Assembly: GCA_036394195.1 (NCBI GenBank)
Contig: DASWFO010000292.1
Location: forward strand, 1-12,794
Direction: 5' to 3'
Length of the DNA: 12,794 nt
DNA from: DATJPD01 sp036394195
GTDB lineage: Bacteria > Pseudomonadota > Alphaproteobacteria > CACIAM-22H2
The notes below the pieces were generated by a model. That model was not told the DNA's origin, made no database searches, and worked only from the letters and a program-made list of their open reading frames with translations. Position numbers and translations under genes: made by a program. Shown in pieces: positions 1 through 6,092 of this stretch; position 1 is the first letter of the stretch; every line of letters begins with the position of its first letter.

Positions 1-13
1 CTACGAACCGGCC

Positions 14-51
14 TTGATCATTGTCAAACCGGGATTGGGGTCTGTTAGGAT
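14..51 (+). promoter_or_regulatory. Weak candidate promoter/operator of the aldolase gene
   Basis: A TTGTCA box at 21-26 matches the sigma-70 -35 consensus at 5 of 6 positions. It is followed after 19 bases by TAGGAT at 46-51, which matches the -10 box at 4 of 6, so the spacing is longer than ideal. The -35 overlaps a short dyad, TTGA (14-17) and TCAA (24-27), which could be an operator half-site pair. Only 82 bases upstream of the gene are visible, so a better promoter could lie outside the window. Confidence 0.25.
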
Positions 52-82
52 GCGAGCAACAACACGAGCGCAGGGGAAAAGC

Positions 83-946
83 ATGGCCGACATTCCGCGT
101 TTGAACGGCGTGATCCGCGCCCTGGAGTCCGGCAAGCCCACATTCACCTCGTTTTGCCAGGCCGATCCCGAGACCGCGATCGCCATGGCGACCGCCAAGT
201 ATGACGGCATCGTCTACGAGATGGAGCACAATCCGTGGGATATCCGCGCATTGCGGGATAGCCTGCAATACATGCTCAACCGCGGCCAGATCGCGAAATC
301 CGGCTCGGTCGCGCCCGGCGTCACCCCGATAGTCCGCATCCCGCCGAACGGCGCCGAGAAGGCGCAGTTCCAGGCCAAGCAGGCGCTCGATCTCGGCGCC
401 TACGGCATCGTGTGGCCGCATATCAGCACGGTCGAGCAGGCGTACAACGCGGTCGCGGCCTGCCGCTACCCGCGCCTCAAATCGGCACCGCTCTACGAGC
501 CCGCCGGCATCCGCGGCGACGGCCCGACGACCGCGGCCCGGTATTGGGGCCTCACCCAGCAGGAATATTACAGCCGCGCCGACGTCTGGCCGCTCCATCC
601 CAAAGGCGAGATCCTGGTTGTCCTGCAGATGGAAGACACGGTCGGCATCAACAATCTGCCCGAGATCCTGAAGAAGGTACCGGGCATCGGTGCCATCCTG
701 ATCGGTGAGGGCGATCTCAGCCAGGAGCTCGGCTTCCCGCGCCAATACGAGCACCCGACGGTCCTCGAGTGGATCGGCAAGGTGGTGAAGGCCTGCAAGG
801 ACGCCAATGTCGTCTGCGGCCATCCCCATGTCGAGGTGAAGAACGCCGAGCGCATCGTGAAGGAAGGCTTCCGCTTCCTGATGGCGGCTCCCAGCCGCAG
901 CTACGCCGGCCTCGATGCGGCGAAGAAGGCCGCCGGGAAGAGCTAG
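83..946 (+). CDS. HpcH/HpaI aldolase/citrate lyase family protein
   Basis: This 287-residue cytosolic protein belongs to the class II, metal-dependent HpcH/HpaI aldolases, which cleave or form 4-hydroxy-2-oxo acids into pyruvate and an aldehyde, often at the end of aromatic meta-cleavage routes. Visible family landmarks are the EMEH segment (E48, H49, the usual catalytic His region), R85 in the IVRIPP strand, the metal ligand E184 in LQMED, and D211 in IGEGDLS. Relatives usually read IGPxDL, so Glu replaces Pro there. Residues about 130-176 form an extended, Tyr/Trp-rich insert. The ATG at 83 is preferred over the ATG at 14 because AGGGG lies 6 bases upstream and the protein then begins at the normal family N-terminus. 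The stop overlaps the convergent oxidoreductase stop by four bases. Family call is firm; the substrate is unknown. Confidence 0.88.
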   Translation: MADIPRLNGVIRALESGKPTFTSFCQADPETAIAMATAKYDGIVYEMEHNPWDIRALRDSLQYMLNRGQIAKSGSVAPGVTPIVRIPPNGAEKAQFQAKQALDLGAYGIVWPHISTVEQAYNAVAACRYPRLKSAPLYEPAGIRGDGPTTAARYWGLTQQEYYSRADVWPLHPKGEILVVLQMEDTVGINNLPEILKKVPGIGAILIGEGDLSQELGFPRQYEHPTVLEWIGKVVKACKDANVVCGHPHVEVKNAERIVKEGFRFLMAAPSRSYAGLDAAKKAAGKS

Positions 947-1929
947 TCCGCCACCTTCAGCAGGATCTTGCCGAAATGGGCGTTGGCGCGCATATGCGCC
1001 TGCGCCTTTTCGGCGTCGGCCAACGGGAAGCTGCGATCGATCGGCAGCGCGAATTTGCCGGCTTCGATCGCCGGCCATAGATCGGCGCGCATGCGGCGCG
1101 AGATCTCCCGCACCTCTTCGACCGAGCGCGTGCGGAACGTGACACCGACATAGTCGATGCGCCTGAGCGCGTGCAGGTTGAAATCGAACTCCGCCTTGGC
1201 GCCGCCAAGCCGGCCGACATTGACGATGCGGCCGAGGATCGCGGTCGCCTGCATGGTCTGGTTGGCGAGCTTGCCGGAGACCTGATCGACCACCAGGTCG
1301 ACCCCCTTGCCACCGGTCGCCTGCAGCACCTGCTCGACCCATTGCGGCTGGCCGGTATCGATCGCGAGATCGGCGCCAAAGTCTTTCAGCCGCTCGCGGC
1401 GCGCGGGGTTGGTGGACGAGCCGATCACCAGCCGCGCCCCCATGTGCTTTGCGATCTGCAAAGCCATGAGCCCGACCCCCGAGCTGGCGCCCTGGATGAG
1501 CACCGCTTCGCCGCGCTTCAACCGCCCGTTGCTCATCAGCGCGTCGTGCATGGTGAGGAGCGCCACCGGCAGGGTCGCGGCCTGCTCGTAACTCATGGCC
1601 TTCGGAACCGGCAGGACGCGGCCCCAGTCGCTGACCGCATATTCGGCGTACCCGCCCGTACCGGAGCACATGACGCGGTCGCCGATCTTGATGCCCTTCA
1701 CGTCGGGGCCGATCTCGGCCACGTCGCCCGCCCAGTCGAGGCCGGGGATGAAAATCGGGCTGGCCGTCCCGTGATGCGCCGCCCCCGCCAGATCGGCGCG
1801 GTTGAGATCGGCGACCCGGACGCGCACCAGCACGTCGTGCGGCTTCGGACGCGGCCGCGGGACGTCGCGGATCTCGAGGCCGGCTTGGCCAGTCACAGCC
1901 GCCTTCATCGTGTCGGCATTCTGGGTCAT
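943..1929 (-). CDS. MDR-family NAD(P)H:quinone oxidoreductase / zinc-free alcohol dehydrogenase-like
   Basis: This 328-residue medium-chain dehydrogenase/reductase has an N-terminal GroES-like domain (residues about 10-125, with GLDWAGDVAEIG and KIGDRVMC typical of the family) and a Rossmann domain whose nucleotide-binding loop GASSGVG is at residues 147-153. There is no structural-zinc cysteine cluster and no catalytic zinc Cys/His pair in the usual place, which points to the quinone oxidoreductase (QOR/PIG3-like) branch rather than zinc alcohol dehydrogenases. It would reduce quinones or enones with NAD(P)H in the cytosol. It starts 16 bases after the stop of the extradiol dioxygenase, with GGAGAG 6 bases before its ATG, so the two genes very probably share one mRNA. 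Its stop shares CTAG (943-946) with the convergent aldolase stop. The real substrate cannot be read from the sequence. Confidence 0.88.
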   Translation of the reverse strand: MTQNADTMKAAVTGQAGLEIRDVPRPRPKPHDVLVRVRVADLNRADLAGAAHHGTASPIFIPGLDWAGDVAEIGPDVKGIKIGDRVMCSGTGGYAEYAVSDWGRVLPVPKAMSYEQAATLPVALLTMHDALMSNGRLKRGEAVLIQGASSGVGLMALQIAKHMGARLVIGSSTNPARRERLKDFGADLAIDTGQPQWVEQVLQATGGKGVDLVVDQVSGKLANQTMQATAILGRIVNVGRLGGAKAEFDFNLHALRRIDYVGVTFRTRSVEEVREISRRMRADLWPAIEAGKFALPIDRSFPLADAEKAQAHMRANAHFGKILLKVAD

Positions 1930-1945
1930 GTGAGACTCTCCACCC

Positions 1946-2938
1946 TCAATTCCATTTGGCGAAGCCGAGGCCGATGCCGGTCAGTGCCGGCGTGCGATAG
2001 ACCGGGATATACGAGATCCAGTCGAGGTTGAGATCGGCGGCGGCCGCGGCCACCGCGATCCAGTTCCGGATCTCGGAGCTCCCGGCTTTCAGGCGGCGCG
2101 GATCAAGACCGCCGAGGGCCTCCAGATCCCTGCGGTGTATCGCGTCGATGATGGCGCGATCCATGTCCTCGTCGACGACGAAATGGCTGAGGCCGCCCGA
2201 CGCGATCAATCCGACGCGGATGTCGTCCGGATAGGCGGAGATCACCTCGTGGATCGCACGCCCGAGGCGGACGCAACGCCGCGGGGTCGGTGCGTTCGGC
2301 GGATTGTAGGTGTTGAGGAACACCGGGATGATCGGGACCACCGGCGACGCGGCCTTGAGGTACCGGTAGTGAATGAAGGAATACGCATGGCCCTCGTGCT
2401 GGCCAGGGGCGAGGGCCGCGATGGCGGAGATGTCGAACTCGCGTTCGACCAGGCCCTCGATCAGGTGCAGGGCCAGCCGGCGGTGGGCCGGATAGGTCGC
2501 CGGCGTCTCGGGCTCGCGCCGGCGCATCTGCGCCCGCTTGTACCAGTCGTCCGCCGGCACCGGCTGGCGTGCCGCATTGCTGATCATCTCGCCGTAATAG
2601 ATGCCGATCGCCGGCATGTGCTGGTCGTGGAACAGCTCGTACTGGTCGTCGCCCAACACGATGAGCACGTCGAGCTTCGCCGCCGCGATCTCGCGTTGCA
2701 GCCGCTCCATCGCGTCTTGTGTCGCCTTGAAGGCGCGGGTGATGGCGTCCGCCGTCACCAGCTCGGCGGCATCCGGCCGCGCCCGCGCCAGCACGTCGGC
2801 GTAGCTGCAGCTCCTGCCCTCGCGATCGTAAAACGGCATGCGCAGATCGCTCTCCCGGAACCGGGTGAGCCAATCCTCGAGCTCGCAGGTGAGCATGACG
2901 CTGTGGGAGGACCCGAATGCTGCGACAAGCCGTGCCAT
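1946..2938 (-). CDS. LigB-like class III extradiol ring-cleavage dioxygenase
   Basis: This 330-residue protein resembles the catalytic (beta, LigB-type) subunit of non-haem Fe(II) class III extradiol dioxygenases, which open catechol-type rings with O2. The N-terminus FGSSHS places His at residue 12, as in LigB. H252 in SGGLSHF fits the catalytic base and E289 in GSSEIRNW the third iron ligand. The strand expected to carry the second His ligand reads VLGDDQYELFHDQHMP (94-109), with Q99-Y100 where LigB has Asn-Asp-His, so the ligand is absent or displaced, perhaps to H104 or H107. No LigA-like alpha subunit is nearby. The ATG at 2938 is chosen over one 33 codons upstream because it gives the canonical start and lies just below a good promoter. 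It is first gene of an operon with the MDR oxidoreductase. The family is clear; activity and substrate are not. Confidence 0.85.
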   Translation of the reverse strand: MARLVAAFGSSHSVMLTCELEDWLTRFRESDLRMPFYDREGRSCSYADVLARARPDAAELVTADAITRAFKATQDAMERLQREIAAAKLDVLIVLGDDQYELFHDQHMPAIGIYYGEMISNAARQPVPADDWYKRAQMRRREPETPATYPAHRRLALHLIEGLVEREFDISAIAALAPGQHEGHAYSFIHYRYLKAASPVVPIIPVFLNTYNPPNAPTPRRCVRLGRAIHEVISAYPDDIRVGLIASGGLSHFVVDEDMDRAIIDAIHRRDLEALGGLDPRRLKAGSSEIRNWIAVAAAAADLNLDWISYIPVYRTPALTGIGLGFAKWN

Positions 2939-2945
2939 GATCCGG

Positions 2946-2973
2946 ACTATCCCCGTCCATTGCGATTTGTCAA
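2946..2973 (-). promoter_or_regulatory. Sigma-70-type promoter of the dioxygenase operon, possibly leaderless
   Basis: Read on the minus strand, a perfect TTGACA (-35, 2973-2968) is followed after 16 bases by GATAGT (-10, 2951-2946, 4 of 6 consensus). A start about 7 bases downstream falls at about 2939, immediately before the ATG at 2938. The GGGGAT that might serve as a ribosome binding site lies inside the -10 region and would then not be transcribed. Confidence 0.45.
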
Positions 2974-3010
2974 CGCGAGCGATGGGCGGGCGCCCACCGG
3001 CCGGAGCCTC

Positions 3011-3040
3011 TTGCAGCGGCAGCACGCCTCGCGCCATATT
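3011..3040 (+). promoter_or_regulatory. Weak candidate promoter of the first MetE-like gene
   Basis: In the 165-base divergent gap, TTGCAG (3011-3016) and CATATT (3035-3040) are separated by 18 bases and each match the sigma-70 boxes at 4 positions. This would leave a leader of about 55 bases containing the ribosome binding site GAGGAG at 3090-3095. Support is modest. Confidence 0.3.
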
Positions 3041-3103
3041 CGCCGCTCAACGGACGGCAGTTGCGGACTGCGCCGTACATCAACGTTCCGAGGAGCGCCC
3101 GCG

Positions 3104-4222
3104 ATGCCTGAACGCCAGACACCCCCGTTTCGCGCCGACCAGGTCGGCAGCCTGCTGCGGCCCAAGGTGCTGCTGGACGCTCGCGCCCGGCGCGAGCGCA
3201 ACGCGATCGGGCCCGAGGAGTTCCAGCGGATCGAGGACCAGGCGGTGCGCGACATCGTGCGGCTGCAGGAGGAGCTCGGCTTCAAGGCGGTCACCGACGG
3301 CGAATACCGGCGCGGCTCCTGGCACCGGGATTTCCTGGTCAGCTTCGAGAACGTGAAGATCGTCCAGCCGACGGTCAAAATGCGCTTCCATACCGAAGCC
3401 GGCGACATCGAGCGCACGCCGCCCGGGCTGAAGGTCGCCGGCAAGCTCAAGCGCTCGCGACCGATCTTCGTCGACCATTTCAAGTTCCTGAAATCCGTGG
3501 CGCGCGCGGTGCCGAAGCTCACCATTCCGTCGCCGAGCAACATGCATTTCCGCGGTGGGCGCGACGCGATCGACCGGGACGCCTATCCCGACATGGACGA
3601 GTTCTACGCCGATCTCGCACGCGTGTTCAGCGAAGAAGTGCGCGACTTGGCCGCCGCCGGATGCCGCTACCTGCAGATCGACGAGGTCAACTTCGCCTAT
3701 CTGTGCGATCCCACGCTGCGCGACGAGGTCAAGGCGCTGGGCGAGGATCCGGCGACCTTGCCCAAGACCTATGCCCGGCTGATCAACCAGACCATCGCGA
3801 CCAAGCCGCCCGACATGGCCGTGTGCATGCATCTCTGCCGCGGCAACGCGCGCAGCGCCTGGATCGCCGAAGGCGGCTACGAGCCGGTGGCCGAGGTGCT
3901 GTTCAACGAGATCAACGTCACCGGCTACTTCCTGGAATACGACAGCCCGCGGGCGGGCGGCTTCGAGCCGTTGCGCTTCGTGCCCAAGGGCAAGACGATC
4001 GTCCTCGGCCTGGTCACCACGAAAAAGGGCAAGCTCGAGAGCAAGGATGAGCTCAAGCGGCGCATCGAGGAGGCCGCGCGGTACGTTCCGCTCGACCAGC
4101 TGGCGTTGAGCCCGCAATGCGGCTTCTCGAGCACGGTCGAAGGAAACCTGATTACCCTGGACGAGGAGATCCAAAAATTGCGGTTGGTCGTGGATACCGC
4201 CCGCGACGTCTGGGGCGGCTGA
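3104..4222 (+). CDS. MetE C-terminal-domain-like zinc methyltransferase (cobalamin-independent methionine synthase II family), paralog 1
   Basis: This 372-residue protein corresponds to the catalytic barrel of cobalamin-independent methionine synthase, without the N-terminal half of the roughly 750-residue MetE. Zinc ligands of that family are all visible: H243 and C245 in MHLCRGN, E278 in LEYDSPRAGG, and C339 in SPQCGFSS. D193-E194 in LQIDEVN fits the conserved acidic pair that contacts homocysteine amino groups in MetE. The start has GAGGAG (3090-3095) 8 bases upstream. Stand-alone proteins of this size include methionine synthase-like enzymes that use other methyl donors and the epoxyalkane:coenzyme M transferases, so thiol alkylation with a zinc-activated thiolate is likely while donor and acceptor are unknown. 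It is divergent from the dioxygenase operon and a close paralog of the gene at 6093-7238. It is probably soluble and cytosolic. Confidence 0.87.
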   Translation: MPERQTPPFRADQVGSLLRPKVLLDARARRERNAIGPEEFQRIEDQAVRDIVRLQEELGFKAVTDGEYRRGSWHRDFLVSFENVKIVQPTVKMRFHTEAGDIERTPPGLKVAGKLKRSRPIFVDHFKFLKSVARAVPKLTIPSPSNMHFRGGRDAIDRDAYPDMDEFYADLARVFSEEVRDLAAAGCRYLQIDEVNFAYLCDPTLRDEVKALGEDPATLPKTYARLINQTIATKPPDMAVCMHLCRGNARSAWIAEGGYEPVAEVLFNEINVTGYFLEYDSPRAGGFEPLRFVPKGKTIVLGLVTTKKGKLESKDELKRRIEEAARYVPLDQLALSPQCGFSSTVEGNLITLDEEIQKLRLVVDTARDVWGG

Positions 4223-4223
4223 A

Positions 4224-4237
4224 CTACCGCGCGGTAG
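4224..4237. repeat. Perfect 14-base palindrome after the MetE-like gene
   Basis: CTACCGC followed directly by GCGGTAG begins two bases after the stop of the MetE-like gene and is followed by CGCCGCTTTTC. It could be an operator for the downstream csbD promoter or a poor terminator; a hairpin would need some of the stem as loop. No function can be assigned. Confidence 0.35.
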
Positions 4238-4248
4238 CGCCGCTTTTC

Positions 4249-4273
4249 GGAACTTTCGGCCTTCAATGCGGTT
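4249..4273 (+). promoter_or_regulatory. EcfG/RpoE2-type general-stress promoter of csbD
   Basis: GGAAC at 4249-4253, then 16 bases, then GGTT at 4270-4273 fits the alphaproteobacterial general stress sigma factor consensus (GGAAC-N16-17-CGTT, or GGAAC-N18-19-TT) at all positions but one. It lies about 36 bases before the csbD-like start, and CsbD-like genes are known members of general-stress regulons. The predicted leader is about 28 bases and includes the ribosome binding site. Confidence 0.6.
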
Positions 4274-4308
4274 GTCTCATCGTCGAGTCCAGAACAAGGA
4301 GCACGACT

Positions 4309-4491
4309 ATGGACAAGGATCGGATCGCTGGCGCCGGCCACCAGGCGAAGGGCGAAATGAAGAAGGACGCCGGCAAGGTCATGGGCGATAAGAAGCTGGA
4401 AGCCGAGGGTGCCGCCGAGAAAGCAGCCGGTAAGGTTCAAAACACCGTCGGCGGGCTGAGGGACAAGGCACGCGAATCAACCAAGCACTAA
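4309..4491 (+). CDS. CsbD-like general stress protein
   Basis: This 60-residue, Lys/Ala/Gly/Glu-rich, strongly hydrophilic protein shows the CsbD family pattern: an N-terminal MDKDRIAGAGHQAKG, a central KxxGDKKLEAEG segment and a second GKVQNTVGGLRDKA helix. The length is usual for the family. CsbD was first described as a sigma-B-dependent stress protein in Bacillus; its biochemical role is unknown. The ATG at 4309 is chosen because AAGGAG (4296-4301) lies 7 bases upstream and the upstream in-frame extension has no family similarity. The gene has its own EcfG-type promoter and is followed after 19 bases by an intrinsic terminator, so it appears to be a single-gene stress unit placed between two metabolic genes. 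Confidence 0.9.
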   Translation: MDKDRIAGAGHQAKGEMKKDAGKVMGDKKLEAEGAAEKAAGKVQNTVGGLRDKARESTKH

Positions 4492-4510
4492 AGATATCCT
4501 CAGCGGCGCG

Positions 4511-4546
4511 AAAGAGGCGGGTCGAAAGGCCCGCCTCTTTTCATTT
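4511..4546 (+). terminator. Rho-independent terminator of csbD
   Basis: An 11-base-pair perfect stem (4511-4521 with 4530-4540, GC-rich core GGCGGG/CCCGCC) encloses an 8-base loop and runs into TTTTCATTT. The T-rich tail overlaps the -35 box of the next gene, so termination and the next promoter are back to back. On the opposite strand the T tail is only three bases, so it acts mainly rightward. Confidence 0.88.
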
Positions 4547-4572
4547 GGCGAGTCTCGTCCGCGTCATATAAA
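4545..4572 (+). promoter_or_regulatory. Candidate promoter of the Bug-type binding protein gene
   Basis: TTGGCG (4545-4550, 4 of 6 consensus) and TATAAA (4567-4572, 5 of 6) are separated by 16 bases directly after the csbD terminator. Transcription would begin near 4579, leaving a short leader with the ribosome binding site GGGAGG at 4591-4596. Confidence 0.5.
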
Positions 4573-4600
4573 AGCGGTAAGCAGGAGTCTGGGAGGAACA

Positions 4601-5572
4601 ATGTTCGCCTGGTGCGTCAGAGTCGCCGCGGTCGCGGTCGTGGTGGCCGCGTCCGCGCATATCCGCGAGGGGAACGCACAGTCGTATCCTCAAAAACCGG
4701 TGAAGGTGCTGGTTCCAGCCCCACCCGGCAGCCCGACGGATCTTCCCGCGCGCATCGTATCGGACGGTTTGAGCGAGCTCGTGGGTCAGCGTTTCATCGT
4801 CGAGAACCGCCCGGGTGCGGGCGGGGTCGTCGCCGGGGAAGCGGCGGCGCGCGCCGCTCCCGACGGCTATACGCTGCTGTTTGCCAATTCGAGCGTACTC
4901 GCGGTCAATCCGGCGCTTTATCCGCAGATGCCGTACGACACCACGGCGGCATTCATCCCGATCGGGTTCGCCTCGAACTCGCCGCAGACGTTCCTGGTGC
5001 GACCGGCTCTGCCGGTGAAGTACATCTCCGATCTGCTGGCCTACGCCGCTGCAAACCCCGGCAAGCTCAATTACGCCTCCTCCGGGACCGGCACCTTGCC
5101 CCATCTGACATTCGAGCTGTTCAAGATGAAATCCGGCTTGAATGCCGAGCTGATCCCGTTCAACGGCGGCGCGCCCGCCCTCACGGCGGTGATCGCCGGC
5201 GAGGCCGACCTGGTGATCGACCTGGTGACACCGCGCATCAAGAACGGCGAAGTGCGGGCGATCGCCGTGACCGGCGCGACCCGCCATCCCGACCTGCCCG
5301 GCGTCCTGACCATCGCCGAAAGCGGCTTCCCCTCCGTGACGTCGACGTCATGGACGGGTCTGGTGGCGCCCGCCGGCACGCCCAAGGAGATCGTGACGTT
5401 ATTGAACGGGAAGCTGAACGAGGTCGTCGCGAGTCCGACCTTCCGCGCCAAGATGACAGCGGTCGGCCTTGTACCCCAAGGCGGCACCCCGGAGGAGTTC
5501 GCCGCCTGGGCGGCCCAGGAACGTGAGCGCTGGGCCGGCGTGGTGAGAGCGGCGGGCGTGAAGCCGAACTAG
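4601..5572 (+). CDS. Bug/TctC-type tripartite tricarboxylate transporter substrate-binding protein, copy 1
   Basis: This 323-residue periplasmic receptor captures small carboxylates or similar solutes. An N-terminal signal peptide (hydrophobic residues about 6-19, probable cleavage after the GNAQ at 24-27) precedes the mature start SYPQKPVK. Family landmarks are VPAPPGSPTD (D47, whose position usually contacts a ligand carboxylate), ENRPGAGGVVAGE, PDGYTLL, GKLNYASSGTGT, and WTGLVAPAGTPKE near the C-terminus. The length is typical. GGAGG (4592-4596) lies a rather short 4 bases from the ATG. No TctA or TctB membrane subunits are present in the window, so it is an orphan receptor, a common situation for this expanded family. 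It follows a MetE-like gene and csbD, and ends 3 bases from the convergent DoxX-like gene. The ligand cannot be inferred from sequence. Confidence 0.92.
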   Translation: MFAWCVRVAAVAVVVAASAHIREGNAQSYPQKPVKVLVPAPPGSPTDLPARIVSDGLSELVGQRFIVENRPGAGGVVAGEAAARAAPDGYTLLFANSSVLAVNPALYPQMPYDTTAAFIPIGFASNSPQTFLVRPALPVKYISDLLAYAAANPGKLNYASSGTGTLPHLTFELFKMKSGLNAELIPFNGGAPALTAVIAGEADLVIDLVTPRIKNGEVRAIAVTGATRHPDLPGVLTIAESGFPSVTSTSWTGLVAPAGTPKEIVTLLNGKLNEVVASPTFRAKMTAVGLVPQGGTPEEFAAWAAQERERWAGVVRAAGVKPN

Positions 5573-5575
5573 CGC

Positions 5576-5956
5576 CTATCGGAGATTCTCGAGCAGCAGC
5601 AACAGCCCGCCGAGAATGGCGATGTTGTTGAGGAGTCCGAGGCGCATGCCGTTGCGCCGGCCGGGATCATCCATCTGCCAGAAGCGGTGAAAGATCGCGG
5701 TCGCGACCAGCGTGAACACGATCAGACCGACGACGCCGAGATCGGCGTGCCAGCCGGCCAGGATCAATCCGCAGCTCGCGAACTGCAGGATGATGCCGAG
5801 CCAAAACAGGGCCGTCGGCGCCGGGGTGCCAAAGGCGATCATCCGGTCGACGTGATCCTTGATCCGCGCCCGGGTCAGGTTGCACAGCCCGGCGATCACG
5901 AAGAACGCCACGATCAATAAGCGGCCGGCGATCTCCAGCGACGAAAAATCCTCCAT
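5576..5956 (-). CDS. DoxX-like inner-membrane protein
   Basis: This 126-residue protein has four predicted membrane helices (residues about 10-25, 48-67, 72-91 and 107-123) and the FHRFWQMDDP segment between helices 3 and 4 seen in DoxX-family proteins. Members are small membrane proteins linked in some bacteria to thiosulfate or quinone redox reactions, or to oxidative stress handling; no catalytic role is shown here. AGGGGG lies about 5 bases before the ATG. It is read in the same direction as the operon whose last gene ends at 6093, but a 136-base gap filled by a hairpin repeat separates them, so cotranscription is doubtful. It converges with the Bug-type gene with only 3 bases between stops and no terminator there. 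Confidence 0.82.
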   Translation of the reverse strand: MEDFSSLEIAGRLLIVAFFVIAGLCNLTRARIKDHVDRMIAFGTPAPTALFWLGIILQFASCGLILAGWHADLGVVGLIVFTLVATAIFHRFWQMDDPGRRNGMRLGLLNNIAILGGLLLLLENLR

Positions 5957-5990
5957 TCAGCCCCCTAGAGTGGAATCGCGTTTCCCTCCT

Positions 5991-6086
5991 TCGTCATTCC
6001 CGCGCTGGTGTCGCGTTTCGCGAGCACCTGGCGGGAATCCATGGATCAGCGGCGCGATGGATGCCCGCTTTCCGGGGGCATGACGA
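5991..6086. repeat. Composite dispersed hairpin repeat (REP/MITE-like)
   Basis: This noncoding block is bounded by the inverted ends TCGTCAT (5991-5997) and ATGACGA (6080-6086). Inside are one long dyad, ATTCCCGC (5996-6003) with GCGGGAAT (6031-6038), the palindrome ATCCATGGAT (6037-6046), and a second hairpin ATGCCC (6061-6066) with GGGCAT (6076-6081). This vocabulary (CGTCATTCCCGC, GCGGGAATCCA, GGGCATGACG) is that of small dispersed repeats common between genes in rhizobial and other proteobacterial genomes. It fills the gap between the end of the minus-strand operon and the DoxX-like gene. It may limit read-through or stabilise the operon's 3' end. Confidence 0.7.
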
Positions 6087-6092
6087 TTCCCG

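Noticed and set aside
1171..2031. A 286-codon open frame on the plus strand
   Set aside because: It lies antisense to the MDR oxidoreductase, which has a clear nucleotide-binding motif; no domain in the shadow translation.
3085..3089. A GGAAC on the minus strand in the divergent gap as a second EcfG promoter
   Set aside because: At 16 to 17 bases downstream the sequence is GTCC or TCCG, which does not match CGTT.
3080..4174. A 364-codon open frame on the minus strand
   Set aside because: It is antisense to the MetE-like gene with intact zinc ligands, and no motif or ribosome binding site supports it.
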